A stretch of DNA of 64,000 nt, from positions 2,431,501 to 2,495,500 of the forward strand of contig NZ_CP150269.1 of assembly GCF_037976825.1 (NCBI RefSeq), in the 5' to 3' direction. This document shows, in pieces, positions 49,576-57,046 of this stretch (positions within the stretch are counted from its first letter, which is position 1; every line of letters begins with the position of its first letter). The position numbers and the translations under genes are program-made. The stretch is from Paenibacillus sp. FSL K6-1330. GTDB taxonomy: Bacteria > Bacillota > Bacilli > Paenibacillales > Paenibacillaceae. Under the pieces are notes generated by a model. The model saw nothing but the letters and a program-made list of their open reading frames with translations. It did no database searches and was not told where the DNA came from.

Positions 49576-51287
49576 TGGAGCAGCAGAACGTGGCGGAAGC
49601 CACAAGCTTAGAGCATCTTCTTGCCAAGGAGCGATCGGTCCTTCATCATATTTGGAACCGCTTTGTCGGGCAGAGCTTTGATGACGACAAGCTTCGCTCG
49701 CTTCGCGTTCAACGCCTGAGCGGTGTGGAAGTACAGCTCGCCTTCTTATCCTTGAGGCAGCAGCGATGGGTTCAAGCAGTCAAACAGGGCTGGGGCGAGA
49801 GGCTGTATTTCATTCCTTTTGATAAACTTCAGATTCTCCAGGAGGCTTTTGGCAATCTCGAGGCGGATTCCGTTCCCGCTGCTGCCGTGAAGCTCCAGCA
49901 AGAGGGAAGAAGCGGCATAGCAGTTGATATGTTCAATGTGCTTGTCTATATGGCCAAGAACCAGGTGGCTATAACCGCTAAAGGGGTTCTACATAAGAAG
50001 TTTATTCAGAAGCTGGGGAGCATCGTGGGATTAACGCCATCCGATGTCGAGGGGCTTACTCTCCAATATGATCACGCTGATGTTTACCCACCGCATGTTG
50101 CGATCGTATTGGATCTGCTGTTTTCGTTTGAGTTGGTCGCCTTGGAGCAAAGGGAGCTTAGGCTAAACATGACCGCGCTCCGTCATTGGCTCGCACTCTC
50201 ACGCGAAGCGATGGAACGATTGGTTCTTTTGCACATGATGGAACGTTATGTTCCGGGTTCGGCCGAGTATCAGCATTTCACATGGCAGATTTGCCACTCA
50301 TCACGGATCGGCGGGATGTGGTATTATGCTCAGCACATGGTAGCAAAGGGCGAGGAACCACTGAACTGGAATCCTCTTAGGGGAAGGGAGTTGTCCGCGG
50401 GGGATGCGGCTTCATGGCTCCGTTTATTGACCGGTTGCGGTTACATCGATCTTGGGATGGATCACGATGGTCAATTCCTGTTCCGGTGGCGTATGGATCC
50501 CTGCTCCTTGTTGAGTGGAAGCAGTAAGGATGACACCGGATCTTCGGGGCTGTTTATTCAGCCGGATTTTGATATATTGATTCCGCCTGACGTGCCTTAT
50601 ATGGTCAAGTTTACGGCTGCTCTATGCACGGAGCGCATATCGGATGACGTAATGACGGTTTATCGACTGACCAGAGATTCGGTAGCTCAGGCGGCGACTG
50701 CAGGAATGGGGCCGGAAGCGATCACGGCTTTTTTCACGGAACATGCAGTGGCAGGAATTCCAGAGAACGTGTACACGGCCCTACGTCAATGGGGCAAGGA
50801 GATTGAACGCGCGGGGAGGAATGAGTTCTTACGGTATGTCGGCGCAGCTCCGAAAGATGAAACGGAATTCGAGGACGGTGATGAAAGAGATAACCGTTAC
50901 GCTTTGCCGCGTTATCCAGGCTGCCCTTCTAGCGGATTGATTCGCTCTGCTCGCAGTGAGCTTGTTCTTGAATGGGACGACAGCCTTCCGGATAAAGCGT
51001 CAATCGTTCCGGATTTGAACAGGATTCCCATCATGTGGACACGGGATTGGCGTTCTTATCACGGTTCGACGGCCAAGCAAATGATGGAGCAGGCGCTTGA
51101 ATTGTCAGCCAAATTAGAGATTGCAGTCGATGGAAGCCGGATGGAGTTTATTCCATATCAGCTCGAGCGGCAGCCATGGAAAATTTCGGGAGCATTATAT
51201 GATCTGGATTCCGATTTCGAAATGACGGGAACCGTGGTGCAGTTAGGCGAAGGGGAATGGAAGGAAATGCGGCTTGTGATTCCGTAA
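49572..51287 (+). CDS. helicase-associated protein (PF13625-like), partner of XPB
   Basis: 571 residues, translationally coupled to the XPB gene (ATG inside the stop overlap). It lacks helicase motifs. The N-terminal 250 residues look helical and winged-helix-like (LLAKERSVLHHIWNRFVGQSF, then RSGIAVDMFNVLVYMAKNQV with a repeated HTH flavour). The second half, with SGLFIQPDFDILIPPDVPY and DDVMTVYRLTRDSVAQAATAG, matches the helicase-associated domain seen beside XPB in Mycobacterium-type bacteria. A role as DNA-binding or nuclease-like partner, by analogy with archaeal Bax1, is inference. Not all the gene is classifiable by eye. Confidence 0.75.
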   Translation: MMEQQNVAEATSLEHLLAKERSVLHHIWNRFVGQSFDDDKLRSLRVQRLSGVEVQLAFLSLRQQRWVQAVKQGWGERLYFIPFDKLQILQEAFGNLEADSVPAAAVKLQQEGRSGIAVDMFNVLVYMAKNQVAITAKGVLHKKFIQKLGSIVGLTPSDVEGLTLQYDHADVYPPHVAIVLDLLFSFELVALEQRELRLNMTALRHWLALSREAMERLVLLHMMERYVPGSAEYQHFTWQICHSSRIGGMWYYAQHMVAKGEEPLNWNPLRGRELSAGDAASWLRLLTGCGYIDLGMDHDGQFLFRWRMDPCSLLSGSSKDDTGSSGLFIQPDFDILIPPDVPYMVKFTAALCTERISDDVMTVYRLTRDSVAQAATAGMGPEAITAFFTEHAVAGIPENVYTALRQWGKEIERAGRNEFLRYVGAAPKDETEFEDGDERDNRYALPRYPGCPSSGLIRSARSELVLEWDDSLPDKASIVPDLNRIPIMWTRDWRSYHGSTAKQMMEQALELSAKLEIAVDGSRMEFIPYQLERQPWKISGALYDLDSDFEMTGTVVQLGEGEWKEMRLVIP

Positions 51288-51391
51288 AAGCGTATGAATT
51301 CCCCCTTCTTAAGATACGAGCGTTATGCTATGATGAAAGAGTCCACAAAAATAAAGCGTGGGCCAAACTATTAGAAAAGCGGGATGAGTTC

Positions 51392-51829
51392 ATGAGCGTA
51401 TCGGAAATAAACACGGTCGATATGGCCGAGGTGCTCACCTATGCCTATGAAATAGGCGACATGATTAATGCTTCCGTCGAAGTGGCGGATTATCTATATT
51501 GGAAGCAGGCAGTTGAAGGTGATCCTACGATTCAGGCTTTGATCAGAAAGCTTGATTCCAAGAAAGAGCTATTTGAAGAGACTCAGCGGTTCGGTCACTT
51601 TCACCCGAATTACCATTCGGCCAAGGATGAAGTAGCCGCAGTGGAGGCGGAGCTTGAGGCTTACGAGCCCGTAGCCCGGTTTAAGCAGGCGGAGAAGAAT
51701 CTGGACGATCTGCTGCATTCGATGTCGGAGAAGATTGCTTTTTCGGTTTCGGAGAGCATCAAGGTACCTGGTAACGATCCTCTTCCCAAGAAGGGGTGCG
51801 GCAGCGGCGGAGCTTGTTCGTGCGGATAA
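51392..51829 (+). CDS. ylbF: YlbF family regulator (Y-complex component)
   Basis: 145 residues. Helical YlbF/YmcA fold: MAEVLTYAYEIGDMINASVEVADYLYWKQAV, then LFEETQRFGHFHPNYHSAKDEV and VARFKQAEKNLDDLLHSMSEKIAFSVSESIKVP. It ends with the cysteine tail GCGSGGACSCG, which in B. subtilis YlbF takes part in Fe-S cluster binding by the YlbF-YmcA-YaaT complex that tunes RNase Y, competence, biofilm and sporulation. I chose ATG 51392; the frame extends into the preceding gene, without a better signal. ylbG follows 47 bases downstream, as in Bacillus. Confidence 0.92.
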   Translation: MSVSEINTVDMAEVLTYAYEIGDMINASVEVADYLYWKQAVEGDPTIQALIRKLDSKKELFEETQRFGHFHPNYHSAKDEVAAVEAELEAYEPVARFKQAEKNLDDLLHSMSEKIAFSVSESIKVPGNDPLPKKGCGSGGACSCG

Positions 51830-51876
51830 TAAGCATAGACTAGAGATAGAGACGAAAGTGAGGCGAGGAGCTTAGG

Positions 51877-52140
51877 ATGTTGGCTGAACGGACCGGTTTT
51901 ATTATATGGGTCAGCGATGTAAAGGCAGCAAGAAATTTGGAGAAATACGGCAGCGTGCACTATATATCACGCCGCATGCATTATGTTGTCATGTACGTCA
52001 ATGCTGACCGCGCCGAGGAAACAATGAAGAACATCCGGAGATTGTCCTACGTTCGTAAGATCGAGCGCTCCTTCCGGAATGAGATCAAGACGGAGTACAG
52101 CAGCAAAGGGCCGGATAAAGCGAAGTTTTACGGTCCTTAG
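51877..52140 (+). CDS. ylbG: YlbG family protein (DUF2129)
   Basis: 87 residues matching YlbG: RTGFIIWVSDVKAARNLEKYGSVHYISRRMHYVVMYVN, then ETMKNIRRLSYVRKIERSFRNEI. Cytoplasmic, unknown function, nearly always next to ylbF. ATG 51877 with GAGGCGAGGAG upstream. Terminator 57 bases after the stop. In Bacillus the next gene is ylbH (rsmD); here the order is broken. Confidence 0.93.
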   Translation: MLAERTGFIIWVSDVKAARNLEKYGSVHYISRRMHYVVMYVNADRAEETMKNIRRLSYVRKIERSFRNEIKTEYSSKGPDKAKFYGP

Positions 52141-52196
52141 CATGATGTGCCTGATCAAGACTCTAACGTTAACGCATAAGTTAGCATAAAGAGTGT

Positions 52197-52227
52197 AAAG
52201 CGGCCCCCACGGGGCCGCTTTTTTTAA
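52197..52227 (+). terminator. terminator after ylbG
   Basis: Perfect AAAGCGGCCCC (52197-52207) / GGGGCCGCTTT (52211-52221) with T-run. Confidence 0.95.
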
Positions 52228-52322
52228 GATATTGGAAGGTATAAAATTGAAGCATGGGACTTCCTGATATCGCAAGAGAAATCCACTTTTTTATAAAGTT
52301 TTTTTGGATTGATGGCGATAGA

Positions 52323-52352
52323 TTGGCATAAATCGGAATCTTGTTTGATAAA
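52323..52352 (+). promoter_or_regulatory. possible promoter of the structured leader and 52569 gene
   Basis: TTGGCA (52323-52328), 18-base spacer, GATAAA (52347-52352). The region 52228-52322 shows nothing else. Confidence 0.45.
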
Positions 52353-52390
52353 ATAGTATAAGTAAGGTACAATTTACATTTTAATCAAGC

Positions 52391-52509
52391 CATCATTCCA
52401 GGCGACGTCAGCGCCTAACGCACAGGATACAACTAGAGATATTTCTAAATTTTCGGTGATTGTTCACAAGAAGCGAGGTTTCAATCTTGTGAATGCCAGT
52501 GGAATGATG
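52391..52509 (+). ncRNA. candidate structured RNA (nested inverted repeats)
   Basis: Closing stem CATCATTCCA (52391-52400) / TGGAATGATG (52500-52509), perfect over ten pairs. Enclosed hairpins: GGCG-ACGTCAG-CGCC (52401-52415), TAGA-GATATT-TCTA (52434-52447) and TTCACAAG / CTTGTGAA (52463-52470 with 52486-52493). A TGGGT/ACCCA hairpin follows at 52518-52547, just before the ribosome binding site. This is the shape of a multi-branched leader with an expression platform. I cannot assign it to a known riboswitch class. Confidence 0.5.
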
Positions 52510-52568
52510 TAATATGTTGGGTATATATACATAGATACAAAGACCCATTTGGTGGAGAGTGATATTCC

Positions 52569-53006
52569 ATGCGCGACAAAGGGACAGAGCGGTGGAGCAC
52601 CTATGAGCCGTTTTATATTACGTTAAATGATAAAAAGGTAGCCGACATCATCATTACCAATCATGCGAAGAGCCGTTATACGGACCGGGTTCAGGGTAAC
52701 GACACCTCCCATGAGGAAATCGGGACTTGGATGTGGGAGTGCCTGAAACAGGACCGGATCGTGCCGTATTACCGCAACGAACAGGATGTCTATCTGATTG
52801 ACGACGACTTGGTGGTTGTGGCGGAGTTTTCGGAGCTGGAGCATGAACGTGATTTGATTGGCAACCCGCTGCACCGGATGATTATTGTAACTTTTTTGGG
52901 ACGTATGTCAGAAACCATTGAGCTTCGAGACCTGAAGTCGTATTACTCATGGCTTCGCCATTCACGTCGTATGACACTGATTAAGAATAGCCGGAAACGT
53001 AAATAA
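52569..53006 (+). CDS. hypothetical protein (145 residues)
   Basis: ATG 52569 with GGTGGAGAG ten bases upstream. It begins MRDKGTERWSTYEPFYI; a mixed alpha/beta region includes VADIIITNHAKSRYTDRVQG, YYRNEQDVYLIDDDLVVVAEF and LHRMIIVTFLGRMSE. The sequence HAKSRYTDRV near the start is reminiscent of small RNase-like or toxin-like folds that read H-A-x-x-R, but I cannot confirm this. The last 30 residues are very basic (SRRMTLIKNSRKRK), suggesting nucleic acid contact. Family not recognised. It would be controlled by the structured leader upstream. Confidence 0.7.
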   Translation: MRDKGTERWSTYEPFYITLNDKKVADIIITNHAKSRYTDRVQGNDTSHEEIGTWMWECLKQDRIVPYYRNEQDVYLIDDDLVVVAEFSELEHERDLIGNPLHRMIIVTFLGRMSETIELRDLKSYYSWLRHSRRMTLIKNSRKRK

Positions 53007-53053
53007 AGAAATAGAGTCACCATATGGCATGCGAGCGTAAGCGCGGATGTCTT

Positions 53054-53082
53054 TTTTGTATGCTCCGCTCTGATCCGTTACA
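53054..53082 (+). promoter_or_regulatory. promoter of the LysR gene
   Basis: TTGTAT (53054-53059), 17-base spacer, TACAAT (53077-53082). Confidence 0.6.
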
Positions 53083-53124
53083 ATGATAATAACAAAGAGA
53101 GGCAGCGAGAGGGGAACCGATGCT

Positions 53125-54030
53125 ATGAACTTTCATCAGCTACATATTTTTTATACGGTAGCAGAGCGTGGGAGTTTTTCTGCTGCTGCCCAGGCACTTC
53201 ATATGAGCCAGCCCGCTGTGACGATGCAGGTACAATCGTTGGAGGAATATTTTGGGACAAAGCTCCTCATTCGTTCCACCAAGCGCATGGAATTGTCCGA
53301 GGCCGGGAGGACGCTGCTTCCTTTTGCCCGCAAGAGCCTGGAGCTGTCGCAGGAAACGGACGCAGCGATGGCGGCATTCTCAAATAAGCTTCAGGGAAGA
53401 CTGCAACTGGGGGCTAGCCTGACTATCGGGGAGTACGTGCTGCCTCGATTGCTGGGGCCCTTCGGCCGGGAGTATCCCGATATATCCATCATGCTTAAAG
53501 TGATGAACACCACGCAGATTCTCGAGGAAATCGCTGGCCATCAATTGAATTTTGGGCTGATTGAGGCACCTGTCGAGCATCCGGATATGGTCCTGGATTC
53601 GGTTATGGAGGATGAACTGAAACTGATCGTTCCTTCCAGCCATCCTTTAGCGACAAGGGAAGATGCGATATATTTGGAGGAGGTGCTGAAGTATCCGTTT
53701 GTCCTTCGTGAGAAGGGATCTGGCACCCGGAAGGTGATGGAGCATGTGCTGCTTATGCGGGGGTACGATCCCGAGAGCATCCGGACGGTGATGGAGCTTG
53801 GGAGTACGGGAGCGGTGAAATCGGCGGTAGAGGAAGGACTCGGCATTACGATGCTGTCGACTTCAACGGTCAAGCATGAAACGGCGCTCGGCTTAGTCAA
53901 AATGATCGATATTGCGGATGCCTCATTTAAACGGAACTTTTATTCCATTCAGTTGCGGTCAGCGCTGCTGCCGATGTCGGCGATGACGTTTTTGGCCTAT
54001 TTAAGGGAACGCCAGCGAAACCAGCGATAA
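53125..54030 (+). CDS. LysR family transcriptional regulator
   Basis: 301 residues. N-terminal winged helix: FHQLHIFYTVAERGSFSAAAQALHMSQPAVTMQVQSLEEYFGTKLLIRS. The substrate-binding domain starts at about residue 90 (GRLQLGASLTIGEYVLPRLLGPF), and the sequence is closest to the CysL/YwfK-like branch. Targets and ligand are unknown. ATG 53125 follows GAGAGGGG by twelve bases; the frame upstream to 53083 overlaps the promoter. It sits 38 bases before the PHP gene without terminator, so the two may share a transcript. Confidence 0.92.
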   Translation: MNFHQLHIFYTVAERGSFSAAAQALHMSQPAVTMQVQSLEEYFGTKLLIRSTKRMELSEAGRTLLPFARKSLELSQETDAAMAAFSNKLQGRLQLGASLTIGEYVLPRLLGPFGREYPDISIMLKVMNTTQILEEIAGHQLNFGLIEAPVEHPDMVLDSVMEDELKLIVPSSHPLATREDAIYLEEVLKYPFVLREKGSGTRKVMEHVLLMRGYDPESIRTVMELGSTGAVKSAVEEGLGITMLSTSTVKHETALGLVKMIDIADASFKRNFYSIQLRSALLPMSAMTFLAYLRERQRNQR

Positions 54031-54068
54031 AGCACGCCCGCACATACAACGAAAGGGGATTGAATATC

Positions 54069-54935
54069 ATGGATACATCGATGGATCGGACAGGCTGCGA
54101 CCTTCATTCCCACACTCAGGCTTCGGACGGGATGAACACACCTTCGGAGAACGTGCAGCTTGCCTTCGATCGGGGACTTGGGGCGCTAGCTATAACGGAT
54201 CATGACACCGTAGCTGGTGTCGAGGAAGCGCTGCAAGCCGGAGAACGGCTGAACATGGTCGTGGTCCCTGGCGTAGAAATCAGCACCATGGCATGCGGGA
54301 CGGATATTCACGTCCTAGGCTATTACATAGATTACCGGGACCCCGTATTTCTGGAGCGGCTGGCAGAGCTCCGTCGCACGAGGGAGAAGCGTAATGAGAA
54401 GATCATGAGCAAGCTAAGAGAGCTTGGCATCGAGCTTACGATGGAGGAAGTGATCGCCAGCTTGGGACGGCCGCTGGAACCCGATGAGAGCATCGGCCGC
54501 CCGCATATTGCGGATGCGCTGGTCCTGAAGGGCCATGCTCTCGATCTCAGGGATGCCTTCGACCGTTATCTCGCACAGGGCGCAGCTGCTTATGTGCCGC
54601 AGCCGCGGATTCATCCCAAGGAAGCCTGCGAATGGATACGGGAAGCCGGGGGTGTGCCGGTGCTTGCACACCCTGGACTCTACAGCGATGACGCGTTGGT
54701 GAGAGCGGTCATTGAAGAGGCTGCATTCAAAGGGATTGAAGTCTATCATTCAGACCATGGGGCAGCGGAGGAGAAACGCTACTTGGCCATGGCCGAAGAT
54801 TACGGTTTGATCGTGACCGCCGGATCGGATTACCATGGTGAGAGGCAGGGCCAGGTATTCCATGGGGATATCGGAAGCCGCCAGGTATCTATCCAGGTGT
54901 TGGACCAACTTCAACAGGCGCAGGCAAGGAGCTGA
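54069..54935 (+). CDS. PHP domain phosphoesterase (RNase AM/YciV-like)
   Basis: 288 residues. PHP metal motifs: CDLHSHTQASDGMNTP (motif I), ALAITDHDTVAGVEEA (II), VPGVEIS (Glu, III), GRPHIADAL, PVLAHPGLYSDD, and YHSDH and GSDYHGERQG (IV). This is the pattern of trinuclear-metal phosphoesterases such as E. coli YciV, active on 3',5'-bisphosphonucleotides and 5' ends of RNA. ATG 54069, AGGGG ten bases upstream. Directly after its stop lies a displaced fragment of rqcH. Confidence 0.9.
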   Translation: MDTSMDRTGCDLHSHTQASDGMNTPSENVQLAFDRGLGALAITDHDTVAGVEEALQAGERLNMVVVPGVEISTMACGTDIHVLGYYIDYRDPVFLERLAELRRTREKRNEKIMSKLRELGIELTMEEVIASLGRPLEPDESIGRPHIADALVLKGHALDLRDAFDRYLAQGAAAYVPQPRIHPKEACEWIREAGGVPVLAHPGLYSDDALVRAVIEEAAFKGIEVYHSDHGAAEEKRYLAMAEDYGLIVTAGSDYHGERQGQVFHGDIGSRQVSIQVLDQLQQAQARS

Positions 54936-54953
54936 GAACCCGACAATACTGCC

Positions 54954-55015
54954 GGTTTCGAGCGGATTAAGTTTGTGCGGCTCCGGCGGATTCGTATAGG
55001 AGAATCCTGGCATGA
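54954..55015 (-). pseudogene. displaced 62-base fragment of rqcH
   Basis: Matches 56344-56405 inside rqcH with about six mismatches. On the minus strand it reads MPGFSYTNPPEPHKLNPLET, against MPGFAYTNPPEQHKLNPLET in the intact gene (residues about 155-174). It lies ~95 bases downstream of the rqcH stop, in the same orientation, without a start signal. Confidence 0.7.
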
Positions 55016-55021
55016 GAATAA

Positions 55022-55076
55022 GAAAAAACGGGCATCCCGGCTGGTCACACGACCTTTCGGGGTACCCGTTTTTTAG
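55022..55076. terminator. bidirectional terminator after rqcH
   Basis: AAAAACGGGCATCCCG / CGGGGTACCCGTTTTT imperfect stem with T-runs on both strands. Confidence 0.8.
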
Positions 55077-55110
55077 TTAAATTAACGATATATCGATGTC
55101 TTAGATTATC

Positions 55111-56868
55111 TTAATTACGATTGTTTTTTACCGAACTGGGCATCGCCTTGATCCGCTGCTCGTCTGGCGTGACAAACAGCGTTTTCTGATTGTCATAAAT
55201 GACAAATCCGGGCTTGGCTCCATTCGGCTTGCGTACATGGCGAATGAGTGTGTAGTCGACGGGAACACTGCTCGATTCTTTCGCCTGACTGTAATAAGCA
55301 GCCAGCTGTGCCGCTTCCTGCAGCGTTGCATCCCCGTACTCGCTACTGCGGATAACCACGTGGGAGCCCGGGATATCCTTGGTGTGCAGCCATGTATCGT
55401 TAGAGGAAGCGAGACGGTTGGTAACGTACTCGTTTTGTAGGTTGTTTTTGCCTACATAAAGCTCGATGCCTTCGGATGAAGTATAGACATGCAGCGTCGG
55501 CTTGTCGTTTTTTTTCTTTTTCTTCGCTTTACGATTGCGGTCTCTTAAGTATCCCTGCTGGATCAGCTCTTCCCGGATTTCATCGATGTCGCTCAAGGAA
55601 GCATGCGACAGCTGCTGCAGAAGATTCTCGATATAGTTGATCTCTTCGCGGGTTTTGATTAATTGTTCGTCGATGACCGCGAGGCTGTTCTTGTACTTGT
55701 TATATTTTTTGAAATAGCGCTGTGCATTGTCCGACGGAGTCAGGAGCGGATCCAACGGGATGGTGACGGTCGCCTGCTCTTCATCATAGAAGTTAACCAG
55801 CTGGGCTTCACGGTCGCCCTTCTTAATCTGATGGAGCGAGGCGAAGAGAAGCTCGCCAAAGATACGATACCGGTCGGCATCCCCGGCTTCTTCCAAGTCC
55901 TTATTCAGATTATCCAGCTTCTTGATGTTCTTCGTCCGTTCATTCTGCAGGAATCGGAGGAGGTCGCTTACCTTCTGTTTAACTGTATCCCGCTGCGCCT
56001 TATCCCCGTAATAATCCTCCATGCATCGGCTGACCGACTCGTAGGTTGTGGTTTCGTCCACCAGCAAGGTCAGCGGAATGACGGAGAACACCGATTTCCC
56101 CTTGGCATTGACGCCTGTAACGGGCGTATATTGATGGTTACGAACTTGTTCCATGAGTTCATCAAAAACGCTCCACAGGCTGCCGCAATCTTTTTCCCCC
56201 TCAACCCCGCTAGCACTGCTTTCTCCTGCGCGGTGGGCAATTTCCTGTGCCGCGAGCGGACTGAGGCCGCTGAACGCGCTGACCAACCATGGAACGGCCT
56301 GCTCCTCGTTCATCATACAAGATTCCCGGAAGGCTTCCTGCAAGGTTTCGAGCGGATTCAGCTTGTGCTGCTCCGGCGGATTTGTATAGGCGAATCCCGG
56401 CATGACCACGCGATAGCTGCTGATGGCGGGTGTCACATGGTTGATGCCGTCCAGAATGGTGTCGCTTGCTGGGTCGAGCAGAATGATGTTACTGTGTCTG
56501 CCCATCAGTTCGACGATGATTTTCTTGGAGGAGATATCCCCAAGTTCGTCGCGCTGCCGGATCGTAATATGGATAATTCGTTCCATACCGACCTGCTGGA
56601 TGTCCTCGATGATGCCGCTCTCGCAATGCTTGCGCAGAATCATGCAAAACATAGGGGCTTCGGCCGGATTCAGAAAGGTCTCCTGTGTCAGATGAACCCT
56701 GGGATACGTGGGGTTTGCGGATAGCAGCAGCTTGGCGTTTCCCTGCTGGGTGCGTATATGAAACACGATGTCCCGATCGTTCGGTTGATATATTTTATTG
56801 ATCCGTGCGCCCCGGCATGATTGAAGCTCATGCACGATCGCACGTGTGACAATGCCGTCTAATGCCAT
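55111..56868 (-). CDS. rqcH: Rqc2 homolog RqcH (NFACT/FbpA family)
   Basis: 585 residues. It binds stalled 50S subunits and adds C-terminal alanine tails to nascent chains in ribosome quality control. NFACT-N domain at the start (MALDGIVTRAIVHELQSCRG, then PTYPRVHLT and IRQRDELGDISSKKIIVELMGRHSNIIL), a helix-hairpin-helix and long coiled coil in the middle (about 290-430, KKYNKYKNSLAVIDEQL), and the NFACT-R domain near the end (YVTNRLASSNDTWLHTKDIPGSHVVIR). ATG 56868 with AGGAG eight bases upstream. Divergent from yloB, the same neighbour pair as Bacillus yloA-yloB. Confidence 0.95.
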   Translation of the reverse strand: MALDGIVTRAIVHELQSCRGARINKIYQPNDRDIVFHIRTQQGNAKLLLSANPTYPRVHLTQETFLNPAEAPMFCMILRKHCESGIIEDIQQVGMERIIHITIRQRDELGDISSKKIIVELMGRHSNIILLDPASDTILDGINHVTPAISSYRVVMPGFAYTNPPEQHKLNPLETLQEAFRESCMMNEEQAVPWLVSAFSGLSPLAAQEIAHRAGESSASGVEGEKDCGSLWSVFDELMEQVRNHQYTPVTGVNAKGKSVFSVIPLTLLVDETTTYESVSRCMEDYYGDKAQRDTVKQKVSDLLRFLQNERTKNIKKLDNLNKDLEEAGDADRYRIFGELLFASLHQIKKGDREAQLVNFYDEEQATVTIPLDPLLTPSDNAQRYFKKYNKYKNSLAVIDEQLIKTREEINYIENLLQQLSHASLSDIDEIREELIQQGYLRDRNRKAKKKKKNDKPTLHVYTSSEGIELYVGKNNLQNEYVTNRLASSNDTWLHTKDIPGSHVVIRSSEYGDATLQEAAQLAAYYSQAKESSSVPVDYTLIRHVRKPNGAKPGFVIYDNQKTLFVTPDEQRIKAMPSSVKNNRN

Positions 56869-57046
56869 CCTTCATTCTCCTATCTGTCTGTTACCCTTCC
56901 TATCGTACTTCTCTATGATGCCATATTTCCCTTAAAAACTTAAGGCCCCTTCTGTGATAATTCAGGACCTGTCCGAATACATTTACGTAGAAAGGGTGGA
57001 AAAGCTGTCATCCGCCGGAGGAAAACAACCGGGAGGGAAAGGAAGC

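Noticed and set aside
52391..52509. Insertion of a MITE-like element as explanation of the inverted repeats
   Set aside because: No target-site duplication flanks the 10-base arms, and the internal hairpins and position before a ribosome binding site fit an RNA better; not excluded.
55663..56724. 353-residue plus-strand ORF opposite rqcH
   Set aside because: Antisense of a well-conserved gene; no start signal and no recognisable domain.
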